A DNA stretch of 64,000 nucleotides from Anaerofilum faecale (GTDB taxonomy: Bacteria > Bacillota > Clostridia > Oscillospirales > Ruminococcaceae). Both the position numbers and the translations under genes were made by a program. The stretch's first letter is position 1, and every line of letters begins with the position of its first letter. The DNA lies in assembly GCA_019114265.1 (NCBI GenBank), contig DXFV01000050.1, forward strand, positions 1-64,000, in the 5' to 3' direction. The notes beneath the pieces were generated by a model. That model was not told where the DNA came from, ran no database searches, and saw nothing but the letters and a program-made list of their open reading frames with translations. Shown here one piece after another: positions 17,345 through 25,634 of this stretch.

Positions 17345-18214
17345 ATGACATACATCACATTTGACCTTGAATGGAACCAGCCCCCCCGCGGGATGCGGCC
17401 GCTGCCGGAGTTCGGCGAGGAGATCATCCAGATCGGCGCGGTGAAGGTGGACGCCGCCACCGGCCACGCCGACCGATTCCGCGCCGACGTGCGCCCTCAA
17501 TACTACACCCAGATCAAGAAAGAGGTGTTCCAGCTCACCGGCATCAGCGCCAGCCAGCTGGAAAACGGGGTGCCGTTCCCGGTGGCGGCGCAGAAGCTGC
17601 GCGCGTGGTGCGGCGAGGATTTCCGGTTCGTCACCTGGAGCCACGAGGACGTGCCGGTGCTGCGCCGCAATCTGCGCCAGTTCGGGCTGGACGAGAGCTG
17701 GGTGCCGGAGGTATCCTACGACCTGCAAAAGATCTTCAGCGTGCAGAAGCTGGGCAAATACCAGCAGATGTCGCTGGCGAAGGCGATGGATATGGAAAAC
17801 CTGCCCCATCCCCTGAGCGACCACGACGCCATGCACGACGCGCTGCACACCGCCTGTCTGTGCGAGACGGTGGACTTTGCCAAGGGGATGGCCGAATATG
17901 CCTTCTATGAGGCCGAAGCCGCCCGCGGGCAGGCTATCTCGGTGAACAAGGGGCAGGGCTATAAAACGCCCGAGGACGCCCACGCCGACGGGGCGCTGCG
18001 CAGATTCGTCTGCCCGGAATGCGGCCAGCCGCTGCAGGTGGGCGAGTGGCAGAAGCTGCCCGGCATCAAGCGCAAGGCGGCGGCCCGCTGCCCGCAGCAC
18101 GGCGCTTTCGAGGTGCGCCTGCGCTGCCAGCCGGTGCGCACCGGCGGTTTCAAGGCGCGCGCCGGGCTTTACCGCCCCGAGGAAAAAGCCGAGACCGAAC
18201 AGGCCGCCGAATAA
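17345..18214 (+). CDS. DEDDh-family 3'-5' exonuclease (RNase T/epsilon-like)
   Basis: 289 residues starting MTYITFDLEWNQ. The exonuclease fold spans about residues 1-185: motif I FDLEW (Asp, Glu), motif II with the SHED Asp, and motif III ending HDAMHD, giving the D-E-D-D acidic set of two-metal 3'-5' exonucleases. The closest named relatives are KapD/ERI-1-like exonucleases that trim RNA or DNA ends. A C-terminal extension (about 215-289) holds CPECG plus a later Cys/His pair, a likely zinc ribbon, and a basic tail. The ATG was preferred over an upstream in-frame start because it begins the domain directly. Single gene with its own promoter and terminator. Confidence 0.85.
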   Translation: MTYITFDLEWNQPPRGMRPLPEFGEEIIQIGAVKVDAATGHADRFRADVRPQYYTQIKKEVFQLTGISASQLENGVPFPVAAQKLRAWCGEDFRFVTWSHEDVPVLRRNLRQFGLDESWVPEVSYDLQKIFSVQKLGKYQQMSLAKAMDMENLPHPLSDHDAMHDALHTACLCETVDFAKGMAEYAFYEAEAARGQAISVNKGQGYKTPEDAHADGALRRFVCPECGQPLQVGEWQKLPGIKRKAAARCPQHGAFEVRLRCQPVRTGGFKARAGLYRPEEKAETEQAAE

Positions 18215-18227
18215 AACGAATATGCAG

Positions 18228-18276
18228 CCGGCCGGGACACATCCGTCTTTTTGGATGCGTCCCGGCCGGTTTTCTT
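18228..18276 (+). terminator. terminator of the exonuclease gene
   Basis: Long CCGGCCGGGAC..CATCC/GGATG..GTCCCGGCCGG stem followed by TTTTCTT, 14 bases past the stop codon. Confidence 0.85.
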
Positions 18277-18346
18277 GTTTGGGTGTGCTGGGAGGGGGGA
18301 GGGCCTGCCCGTTTGCGCTTTGGCGGGGGCGCGGAGAGAAGGGGAG

Positions 18347-18410
18347 GCTTCGACCTCATCCGCCCCCTTCGGGGGCGCCTTCCCCTGCCAGGGGAAGGCG
18401 TTCGGTACCG
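18347..18410. repeat. GC-rich palindromic intergenic repeat
   Basis: A copy of the GACCTCATCCGCCCCC / CTTCCCCTGCCAGGGGAAGG family. It lies in the 324-base convergent gap between the exonuclease and phosphate symporter genes, which otherwise holds only a terminator and repeat copy C. Confidence 0.75.
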
Positions 18411-18429
18411 CCGGCCTCTTCGCAAAAAA

Positions 18430-18527
18430 CCGCGGGGACGCCGTGCACAGCACGGCGTCCCCGCAGGAAAAAGTTTTACTCGATTTTTTTCAAAAAATCG
18501 CGGATTCCAAAGGCGGAGCCTTTGGGT
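18430..18527 (-). repeat. 3'-end repeat element, copy C (inverted)
   Basis: Reverse complement of copies A and B, lying 11 bases beyond the stop of the minus-strand symporter gene. It is thus in the same orientation relative to its gene as A and B. Its GCGGGGACGCCGTG/CACGGCGTCCCCGC hairpin plus T-run would terminate minus-strand transcripts. Confidence 0.85.
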
Positions 18528-18538
18528 CGGCAGAAAGA

Positions 18539-20155
18539 TCAGGCATACACGGCCTGCGCGATGTTCAGGGTGTGGTCCAGCATGCGCTCCACGTCGGTGA
18601 GCATCTCGCTGTACAGGATGCTCAGCTCGGCGTCGCTCTCGCCGTCCCGCAGACGGCGGATCTGCGCCTTGCGGAAATCCTTGCTCAGGTCGTCGCTCTC
18701 GGTCTCCAGCTTGGCCACCTGCTCCAGCACCGCCTGGGCGTCGGGCGCATGCTCGCTGTCCACATGGATGCTGTCCAGCGCCTTGCCCGCCAGCTTGCGC
18801 AGGCAGTCCAGCTCTTCGGCGGTGGTCTTGTCCATCTGCACATGGTGCTTGTCCAGCGGCTGGAGATATTCGGCCATGTTCATCGCGTGGTCGCCGATGC
18901 GCTCGATGTTGGAGCTCAGCGACAGCATCCGGTTCAGCGTCTCGGAATCCGCCGCCGACATCTCGTGGGTGGACGCGTTGCCGATGCGGCGGATGATATT
19001 CGCATTGTAGGCGTCGATCTGGTCCTCGCGCTGGGCCACCAGCTTCAGCTTGGCCGGGTCGCGCTGGAGCAGCGCCTCGAAGGAAGTCTGCACGTTCTGG
19101 CAGGCCAGGGCGTACATCTCGGCCAGCTGGCTGCGCAGGTACTTGATGGAAATGGCGGTGGCGCCCATGCCATGCTCGTCCACAACCAGCACGTCCGAAG
19201 CGCCGCTTTTCTCCTGCTCGTCGGGCAGGATCTTGCAGGCGGCTTTGGCCAGCAGGTTGCCGAAGGGGAACAGCACGATGGTGGTGACGATGTTGAACAC
19301 GATATGGGTGGCGGCGATCTGTCCCGGCACGTCGCCCGGCACAATAGACGGAATTAACACATCATCAAACGGGGTGAAATAGCAGATCAGGGTGAAGATC
19401 GCGGCGCCGATGCAGTTGAACATCAGGTGGATCAGGGTGGTGCGCTTGGCGGCGCGGCTGGCGCCCATGGCGGCCAGCACGGCGGTGATGCAGGTGCCGA
19501 TGTTCTGGCCGAACAGCACATACACCGCGTTGTCCAGCCCGATCACGCCCGACATCGCCAGGCCCTGCAGGATGCCGATGCTGGCGGAAGAGCTCTGGAT
19601 CAGGGCGGTGAACAGCGCGCCGGCCAGAATGCCCAGAATCGGGTTCTTGAAGCTGGCCATCATGTTGGCAAAGGGCTCGTAGTCGCGCAGCGGGGCCATC
19701 GAGCTGCTCATCAGCTCCATGCCGATGAAGAGGATGCCCAGGCCGGCCACGATCTCGCCGATGCACACCACGCGCTGCTTTTTGCTCATCATAACGACCA
19801 GCACGCCGCAAAACGCGAACAGCGGCGCGATCAGGCCGATGTCCAGCGCGATCAGCAGGCCGGTGACGGTGGTGCCGATGTTGGCGCCCATGATCACGCC
19901 CACCGCCTGGGTGAGGGTCATCAGGCCCGAGTTTACAAAGCCGACCACCATCACGGTGGTGGCGGAAGACGACTGGATGATCGCGGTGATGCCCGCACCC
20001 ACCAGAACGCCCAGCAGACGGTTGCTGGTGAGCTTTTCCAGGATCGACCGCAGACGGTCGCCGGCGGCCACCTCGAGGCCGCGGCACATCACCTGCATGC
20101 CGTACAGGAACAGGGCAAGGCCGCCCAGCAGCATTACAACATTTTCAATCGACAT
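18539..20155 (-). CDS. Na+/phosphate symporter (NptA/PNaS family) with PhoU-like domain
   Basis: 538 residues from the ATG at 20155, eight bases after AGAGGAG. The N-terminal half is an inverted-repeat transporter: two QSSSA signatures (AIIQSSSATT, about residue 60, and ALIQSSSASIG, about 185), each with a GxNIGTxxT partner (MGANIGTTVTG; FGQNIGTCITA). They line the phosphate/sodium path. The C-terminal 200 residues are helical with ERIGDHAMNMAEY, the PhoU signature, and probably sense phosphate or regulate the pump. It is monocistronic, with the promoter at 20227-20256 and repeat copy C downstream. Confidence 0.92.
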   Translation of the reverse strand: MSIENVVMLLGGLALFLYGMQVMCRGLEVAAGDRLRSILEKLTSNRLLGVLVGAGITAIIQSSSATTVMVVGFVNSGLMTLTQAVGVIMGANIGTTVTGLLIALDIGLIAPLFAFCGVLVVMMSKKQRVVCIGEIVAGLGILFIGMELMSSSMAPLRDYEPFANMMASFKNPILGILAGALFTALIQSSSASIGILQGLAMSGVIGLDNAVYVLFGQNIGTCITAVLAAMGASRAAKRTTLIHLMFNCIGAAIFTLICYFTPFDDVLIPSIVPGDVPGQIAATHIVFNIVTTIVLFPFGNLLAKAACKILPDEQEKSGASDVLVVDEHGMGATAISIKYLRSQLAEMYALACQNVQTSFEALLQRDPAKLKLVAQREDQIDAYNANIIRRIGNASTHEMSAADSETLNRMLSLSSNIERIGDHAMNMAEYLQPLDKHHVQMDKTTAEELDCLRKLAGKALDSIHVDSEHAPDAQAVLEQVAKLETESDDLSKDFRKAQIRRLRDGESDAELSILYSEMLTDVERMLDHTLNIAQAVYA

Positions 20156-20226
20156 GATCCATTCTCCTCTGCGTCTTTTGCGCAAAACCCGTATTTTTTG
20201 ATTTGATTTACCGCTTGACCATATCC

Positions 20227-20256
20227 ATTATGACAAATCCAGACAGAAACTTGCAA
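20227..20256 (-). promoter_or_regulatory. promoter of the Na/phosphate symporter
   Basis: On the minus strand: TTGCAA (20251-20256), 18-base spacer, CATAAT (20227-20232), in the AT-rich gap before the gene. Confidence 0.6.
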
Positions 20257-20295
20257 TACTTTTGATCTAAGCATTACACAGATTTTACATAAATT

Positions 20296-21990
20296 TTACA
20301 AAACTGTGTGAGAGCTCTCTTCAGCCAGGGCAGACAGGGGAATTTTGTGCACCGCGCGGCGTCCGGTGACCGGATGCGGGGGGCCGCCGTGCTCCGACCA
20401 TGCCAGCGCCCGCTCGCCGTATAAAATCGCCGCCGTCCGCCGCACGGCCTGTGCCGGGCAGCGCTGTGCCAGACGCCGCAGATACACCGCCAGCTGCGGG
20501 TCGGGCCGGTGCAGGCAGGCCGGCAGACGCCCGTCGCCGGTGGCCAGGCGGTCGAGGCAGAGCGCGTCCCGCAGAGGCCCGGCATCCGCCCCGGGCAGCT
20601 GCGGCGCGGTGTGCAGCAGGGCGGCGGTGTAGTCGTCCAGGCCGGTGCCGGGCGGGGCAGGAATGTGTTCGCCCAGCCACAAAAACAGCGAAAAAGCGTC
20701 CAGTTTTGTGGCTTGCAGCAGATAATGAACCGTCTCGATAAATCTTCCGGAATTATACAAACGCTCGAGCGCGTCCTCGGCGGCGTGCAGGCGGGACAGC
20801 TCGGCGGCGGTGATCCACGGGGTGTCGATCACCTCATAGGGCGGATCGGGGGAGTAGCGGCAGGGGAACTGTGCCGGGTCCCGGCGCATGTCGGCGCCGT
20901 GCAGCAGCTTCAGGAAGCCCAGCTGCAGCATCGACGGGCGCAGCGAAAAGGCGATGTTGAAGCTGCGCGCAAAGGTGGAAAAGTCCTCCAGCGGCAGGCC
21001 GGCGATCAGGTCGATGTGCAGGTGCAGGTTGCCGGGGGCGGCCAGGCGGCGGATATTTTCGGCCAGCTTTGCGCAGTCGGTCTTGCGGTGGATGGCGCAG
21101 AGAGTGGGCTCATGAAAGCTCTGCAGGCCGATCTCCAGCTGCACCGCGCCGGCCGGGAAGCGGGCGAGAAGCTCGAAGTGTTCCCCGGTGAGGATGTCGC
21201 CCGCGATCTCGAAGTGGAAGCAGACGGTCTCCGGGAAAAGGCGGCCGCGGTTTTCGGCGATCCACCGCCAGATGGCCGCCGCCCGCGCGGGATTTGCGTT
21301 GAAGGTGCGGTCGACGAATTTCACCGTGCGCGCGCCGGAATTCGCCAGCAGCGCGATGCGGGAAAACATCTCGTCCAGCGGCCAGCCCCGCACCGGGCCG
21401 CACCGCCCCGACAGGCAGAAGGCGCACCGGTAGGGGCAGCCGCGGGTGGTCTCGATGTAGGCGATGCGCCCGCCCAGCGCCTCCAGATAGGCGGGGGTGT
21501 AGGGGGACGGGGGGAGCGTTTCCGCGATTGCGGGGGGCGCGGTGTAGATGCGCCCGTTTTCCCGGCCGCACAGCCCCGGCACGCTGCCCGCGCCCGGACG
21601 CCCGCCCGCCAGCAGGCGGCAGAAGGCGGGCAGGCTCTCCTCCCCCTCGCCGGATAAAATGTAGTCGGTCTCGGGCAGTTCGGCCAGCACCTCGGCCGGG
21701 TTGTGGCTCACCTCCGGCCCGCCCAGCAGGATCACGCAGCGGGGCAGCGCGCGGCGCACCAGACGCACCGCTTCAAAGGTATGGCGGCGGTTCCAGATGT
21801 ATACCGAAAATCCCACGGCGTCCGGCTTTGCCCCGATCACCCGCTGTGCCAGCGCGGCGGGGGGCTGGTTGATGGTGCCCTCCAGCACCTGCGCGGGCTG
21901 CCCGGCGGCCTCGCACGCCGCCGCCAGGCACCACGGCGCCAGCGAGGAATGGATGTATTTGGAATTGTAGACGGCCAGCACAAGCTGCAT
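20296..21990 (-). CDS. B12-binding-type radical SAM protein
   Basis: 564 residues from the ATG at 21990. The N-terminal 150 residues form a cobalamin-binding Rossmann domain (GFSVYIWNRRHTFEAVRLVR, ILLGGPEVS, LSGEGEESLP) that lacks the classic DxHxxG cobalamin ligand. The radical SAM domain follows with CPYRCAFC (Cys185, 189, 192) holding the 4Fe-4S cluster, then VKFVDRTFNAN and LEIGLQS. The C-terminal region matches the DUF4080 type often attached to these proteins. Substrate unknown; such proteins methylate or rearrange unreactive carbons. It is alone in its transcript, with the symporter 140 bases downstream. Confidence 0.88.
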   Translation of the reverse strand: MQLVLAVYNSKYIHSSLAPWCLAAACEAAGQPAQVLEGTINQPPAALAQRVIGAKPDAVGFSVYIWNRRHTFEAVRLVRRALPRCVILLGGPEVSHNPAEVLAELPETDYILSGEGEESLPAFCRLLAGGRPGAGSVPGLCGRENGRIYTAPPAIAETLPPSPYTPAYLEALGGRIAYIETTRGCPYRCAFCLSGRCGPVRGWPLDEMFSRIALLANSGARTVKFVDRTFNANPARAAAIWRWIAENRGRLFPETVCFHFEIAGDILTGEHFELLARFPAGAVQLEIGLQSFHEPTLCAIHRKTDCAKLAENIRRLAAPGNLHLHIDLIAGLPLEDFSTFARSFNIAFSLRPSMLQLGFLKLLHGADMRRDPAQFPCRYSPDPPYEVIDTPWITAAELSRLHAAEDALERLYNSGRFIETVHYLLQATKLDAFSLFLWLGEHIPAPPGTGLDDYTAALLHTAPQLPGADAGPLRDALCLDRLATGDGRLPACLHRPDPQLAVYLRRLAQRCPAQAVRRTAAILYGERALAWSEHGGPPHPVTGRRAVHKIPLSALAEESSHTVL

Positions 21991-22027
21991 GGGGCGACGC
22001 TCCGTTTCTGTGATGGATTTGCCCTTA

Positions 22028-22985
22028 TCATACCACAACCGGCGCCGCCAGCGCCAGTTCCAGCAAAGGGGCGGATGAGGTGGAATCTTGCCCCCTTCCG
22101 CTGCACCCCGCCGGCGGGAGCAGAGGGGAGAGCTTTCGGTATACGCAAACCTTAGTACGAACACTTTTTCGCTGAACAGCAGGGCGCCTTCCATACGGAA
22201 GGCGCCCTGCTGTTTTTGGTATACGCCAATGGCTGGTGCTCCCTGTGAAAAGGTCGGCGGATGCTTTGTGCTGTTGGTTTGCAACGCCTTTGTACCAAGT
22301 GGGAACAGGATGCGTCATGTTATCGTACCAGCGCAGAATCGCTTTTCCCTGATGGAGCATTGATTGGACCGTGCTGTCTCCGAAAGGGATGGCCCACGGC
22401 ACAGATGACAGCGTATTGCTGCTGATGTAAAGTGCAAGCAGTTCCCAAAACGCAAGCGGTACATTGTTATCGAAGTATCCGTTTACCATTCCGGCTGCAA
22501 ATAAAGGCGCAGTCTCGGCACACCATACGATGCGGTTGAACTCTTCCCACGGGTCTCCAAAATCATTTCTGTTAAAATCAATGATGTATAGTTTTCGATC
22601 ATTGCCGATCATCATATTGCCGATATGATAATCCCCGTGCTGATAGGTCCGAGGTCTGCCACGCAGCAGGTGGCGGTGAGAATTGATGTAGTCGATGAAT
22701 GCCTGTCCGTTTTCGTATTTGACAGGGCATTCCAAATACATTTTGATTTTGTAATCCGCTTTGCGGTTAAAGGAAATTTCCCAATCTTCTGTTCCTTGGG
22801 GAGCGGGGATTTTATGAATTTCCTTTAGGATTTTCCCGCTTCAAAGCCATAAAAGTACTGTTCTTCGCGCGTCAGCTGTTCCATGATTTCTTCTGCATCA
22901 ACGCCGTCGATCCAGGTTTGAATGGAATAAACGCCTTCCGCCCTTTGTCGATCAGTTTCCTTGTAATAAACGTATGCTGCGGCAT
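22028..22985 (-). pseudogene. decayed aminoglycoside-phosphotransferase-family gene
   Basis: The part from 22741 leftward is a clear APH/choline-kinase-fold C-lobe: YQHGDYHIGNMMI (catalytic Asp/Asn), YIIDFNRNDFGDPWEEF (metal Asp) and the usual VNGYFDNNVP/LALYISSNTLSS helices. Upstream, the same protein continues in another frame (SIQTWIDGVDAEEIMEQ...YFYGFEAG) until one missing A near 22829 shifts it to KILKEIHKIPAP. The first codons (MPQHTFITRKLIDKG, ATG at 22985) jump out of frame straight to that segment, so most of the N-lobe, including the ATP lysine, is deleted. The frame then reads through a hairpin and a GC repeat. It cannot make a working kinase. Confidence 0.85.
22176..22217 (+). terminator. 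strong hairpin inside the pseudogene tail
   Basis: ACAGCAGGGCGCCTTCC/GGAAGGCGCCCTGCTGT stem with TTTTT on the plus strand. No plus-strand gene precedes it; it marks the probable natural end of the decayed gene. Confidence 0.55.
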
Positions 22986-23082
22986 AGGCTTTCCCCCTTT
23001 CGGATGGGCATTTGCCCTTGAAATGCGGGTGTTTGTGCGATGGACTTTCAGCCGACCGGCATGTTCCCGGCGTATAAAAGCC

Positions 23083-23119
23083 AAAGGGAGACGGCTTCCT
23101 GTGCGAAGTGTCTCCCTTT
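23083..23119 (-). terminator. terminator of the discoidin-like gene
   Basis: AAAGGGAGAC/GTCTCCCTTT stem, 34 bases past the stop at 23153, with a short GGCTTTTA tail on the minus strand. Confidence 0.65.
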
Positions 23120-23152
23120 GGGGGTGCGTTTTTGTTTGTGCGGAAAAGGGCT

Positions 23153-23938
23153 TTACGCCTCGGTGCCCCACAGTTCCAGCTGGGTGAGAGCGGGGAAGGG
23201 GGAGGGGTCGTCCGGGCACTGGATCAGCTGCTCCAGCGTGGCGGTGCGCACGGTGCGCGGCGCGATGGCGGTGTGCTGCGGCCAGGCCACCTTCTCGAAG
23301 TGCAGCGTCTCGCTGCTGCCGTCGTCGAAGCGGATCACCGCGCTCTGCCACCAGTTGTCGTGCGGGAAATCGTTGCGCAGGGTGACCACCACCTCGTCCA
23401 CCGTCACGGCGCGGCCGAAGTCGATGGTCAGCGCGGCATTGGGGTCGCGGTTGATGCCCCAGCTGGAATAGGGGTAGACGCCGTGGCCTTCGTTGGCATA
23501 GATGCCGTCGATGGCGTTGCGGGCCTCAAAGCTGGCCTCGCCGCGGGTCTCCACGTTCGCGGTGGCGTGGGGGAACAGGCCCTGGTTGGCATGGCAGTCC
23601 AGCGGGTTCAGCGCCAGGTTGCGGCGGGCGGAGATCTCCGCCTCGGTGGCGCAGCGCGCCCAGATCAGGTGCTCCTCGCCCACAAAGGCCTTGGGGGAAT
23701 AGCAGATGCGGCGCTCTTCAAAGGGGATGGGCAGACGGGCTTCGGCGTTCAGGCGGCCGAAGGTCTCGGGCAGGCTGTCCTCCAGCTGGGCCACCACATA
23801 GCCGGCCTCGTCGCTCGCCAGGCACACAACGTCGCCCGGCTGATAGGCGGCCTTGTACTCCAGGAACACGCGGCCCTCGCCGGTGGCGCTGGCCAGCGTT
23901 TCCCCGGCGGCATTCTTCACGGATACGGTCAGTTTCAT
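23153..23938 (-). CDS. discoidin/F5-8-like carbohydrate-binding protein
   Basis: 261 residues from the ATG at 23938 (GGAGG upstream). No signal peptide is visible. The first 110 residues form a beta-rich domain (MKLTVSVKNAAGETLASATG). The second half has the galactose-binding beta-sandwich pattern of discoidin or NPCBM-like modules: ARRNLALNPLDCH, a NAIDGIYANEGHG turn, SWGINRDPNAALTIDFGRAV, then a VVVTLRNDFPHDNWW strand. Usually such modules are attached to secreted enzymes; a cytoplasmic stand-alone form is less common. It lies 84 bases beyond the response regulator on the same strand, suggesting a link to carbohydrate sensing or breakdown. No catalytic domain seen. Confidence 0.65.
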   Translation of the reverse strand: MKLTVSVKNAAGETLASATGEGRVFLEYKAAYQPGDVVCLASDEAGYVVAQLEDSLPETFGRLNAEARLPIPFEERRICYSPKAFVGEEHLIWARCATEAEISARRNLALNPLDCHANQGLFPHATANVETRGEASFEARNAIDGIYANEGHGVYPYSSWGINRDPNAALTIDFGRAVTVDEVVVTLRNDFPHDNWWQSAVIRFDDGSSETLHFEKVAWPQHTAIAPRTVRTATLEQLIQCPDDPSPFPALTQLELWGTEA

Positions 23939-24022
23939 AGTTGTTCGTCCTCCATTTCGCAAAACGGCAAACGCCGTTCATAGATTTTATTATACGGTGC
24001 CTGGGGAGGCATTGCAAGGGGG

Positions 24023-25633
24023 TCAGGTCTCGCTGTCCGGGCGCAGTCTGCGCTGGTATTCGGTGGGGGTCATGCCCACATGGCGGCGGAACACCCGGGT
24101 GAAATAGTAGGCGTTTTCAAAGCTGAGCATATAGCTGATCTCGTAGATGCGGTATTTGCCCTCCCGGATCAGCTGGCAGGCGCGGCGCATCTTGGTCTCG
24201 TTGACGAAGTCCATGAAGTTCTGGTTGTACTCCTTCTTGAACAGCGCCGACAGGTAGCTGGGCGACAGCCCCGCCGCCGCGGCGGCTTCCTGCAGGAGGA
24301 TGCGCTCGTCCACATGCTGGCGCACATATTCCCGCGCCTTTTCCAGCGGGTCGCTGTGGCCGGATTCCAGCGCGTCCATCTGGGCCTCCAGCTGCCGGCC
24401 CAGCATCGCCAGCCAGTCCAGCACCTGCGCGCGGGTGGCCAGGCTCTGGATGCCGCTGAGGATGTCGCCGGTGTCGCTGAAAAAGCCGCCGCCCTCCGGG
24501 GCCAGCGGGGCCAGCACCATGCTGCACATGCTGTACAGCTCGCTGCAGCAGTGGATGCCCTCGCGGCGCAGATGGGGCGTTTTGGCCAGCAGGTCGGCCG
24601 CCTTCTGGATGATGGCCAGCGCCGGGCCCTTGTTCTTGGCCCGCAGCTCCAGCGCCAGGCGGTTGCACAGGTCGTGCACCTCCACCGGCTGCAAAGCGGG
24701 CATCGCGCCCAAAAGGCAGCGCGAGGTGAGCACGTCGCCGCCCGACAGGTAGTAGTACTGCCGCAGCTGGGCCAGCTGCACGGTGGCCTCCCCCAGGGCC
24801 TGCGGGCCGTCGAAGCGGTCGCTGCACAGCAGCGCCAGCCGCACCTGGGTGGTGTTGGCCGAGGCCATCGACAGCTTGGAATAGAACAGGTCGAGGTCGG
24901 GCATCTGGTCCAGCTCCCAGCACAGCAGCAGCAGGCTCTGTGCGTCGTAGTCGGGCAGGGCCAGGATAAAGTGGTCCAGCAGGTTCTGGGCCAGCTTTTC
25001 CACCACGTCGCACTCCCAGTCGAGCAGCTGGCGGCGGTCTTTGCGCGAGAAGCTGGAGATGGTGGGCAGCGCCGACACGTCCAGCATCAGCTGCATCAGG
25101 CAAAAGCGCGAGAAGGCCCCCTGCCGCGCCAGCACGCCGCGTGCGGCGAGGTTGTCGGCGTCGCGCAGGATGTCCAGCGCCGCGGCCCGCAGCGCCTCGG
25201 TGCGCTGGGTCTGCATATAGTCGGCCTCGATGGTGGCGCAGGCCAGCCGGCCGCGCTTGTCGCATTCGGCCTTGGCCATCTGCAGGCTGCTCTCCAGGGC
25301 CGCCGGGTCCAGCTGGGTCTTCACCAGATAGTCCACCGCCCGCAGGCGCAGCGTCTGGCGGGCCAGGTCGAAGTCCTGGTAGTTGGTCAGCATGATGAAC
25401 ACCGGCGCGTTTTCCCGTTCGTTCGCCTCCTCCAGCAGTTCGATGCCGGATTTCACCGGCATGCGGATGTCGCATATTACAATGTCGGGCGCAGCCTTGT
25501 CGATCAGCTCCAGCGCCTGCTGTCCGTTGCGGGCGGTGCCCACGATCTCGCAGTTCTGGGCCGTCCAGTCGATCAGGAACTTGATCCCCGACAGAATGAT
25601 GGGCTCATCGTCCACCAGGATCACACGGTACAT
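24023..25633 (-). CDS. YesN-type response regulator with AraC DNA-binding domain
   Basis: 536 residues. N-terminal receiver (1-120): acidic DDE at 8-10, phospho-acceptor Asp55 in VICDIRMP, Lys in LVKTQ. A long helical middle (about 130-420) is usual for YesN proteins. The C-terminal AraC domain (about 430-530) has two helix-turn-helices, ILLQEAAAAAGLSPSYLSALFKKE and YEISYMLSFENAYYFTRVFR. It is co-transcribed with the sensor kinase, the genes being one base apart. The divergent sugar transporter operon at 27707 is the expected target. Confidence 0.93.
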   Translation of the reverse strand: MYRVILVDDEPIILSGIKFLIDWTAQNCEIVGTARNGQQALELIDKAAPDIVICDIRMPVKSGIELLEEANERENAPVFIMLTNYQDFDLARQTLRLRAVDYLVKTQLDPAALESSLQMAKAECDKRGRLACATIEADYMQTQRTEALRAAALDILRDADNLAARGVLARQGAFSRFCLMQLMLDVSALPTISSFSRKDRRQLLDWECDVVEKLAQNLLDHFILALPDYDAQSLLLLCWELDQMPDLDLFYSKLSMASANTTQVRLALLCSDRFDGPQALGEATVQLAQLRQYYYLSGGDVLTSRCLLGAMPALQPVEVHDLCNRLALELRAKNKGPALAIIQKAADLLAKTPHLRREGIHCCSELYSMCSMVLAPLAPEGGGFFSDTGDILSGIQSLATRAQVLDWLAMLGRQLEAQMDALESGHSDPLEKAREYVRQHVDERILLQEAAAAAGLSPSYLSALFKKEYNQNFMDFVNETKMRRACQLIREGKYRIYEISYMLSFENAYYFTRVFRRHVGMTPTEYQRRLRPDSET

Positions 25634-25634
25634 C

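Noticed and set aside
22028..22985. A functional aminoglycoside resistance gene
   Set aside because: The N-lobe is deleted and the frame is broken at least twice.
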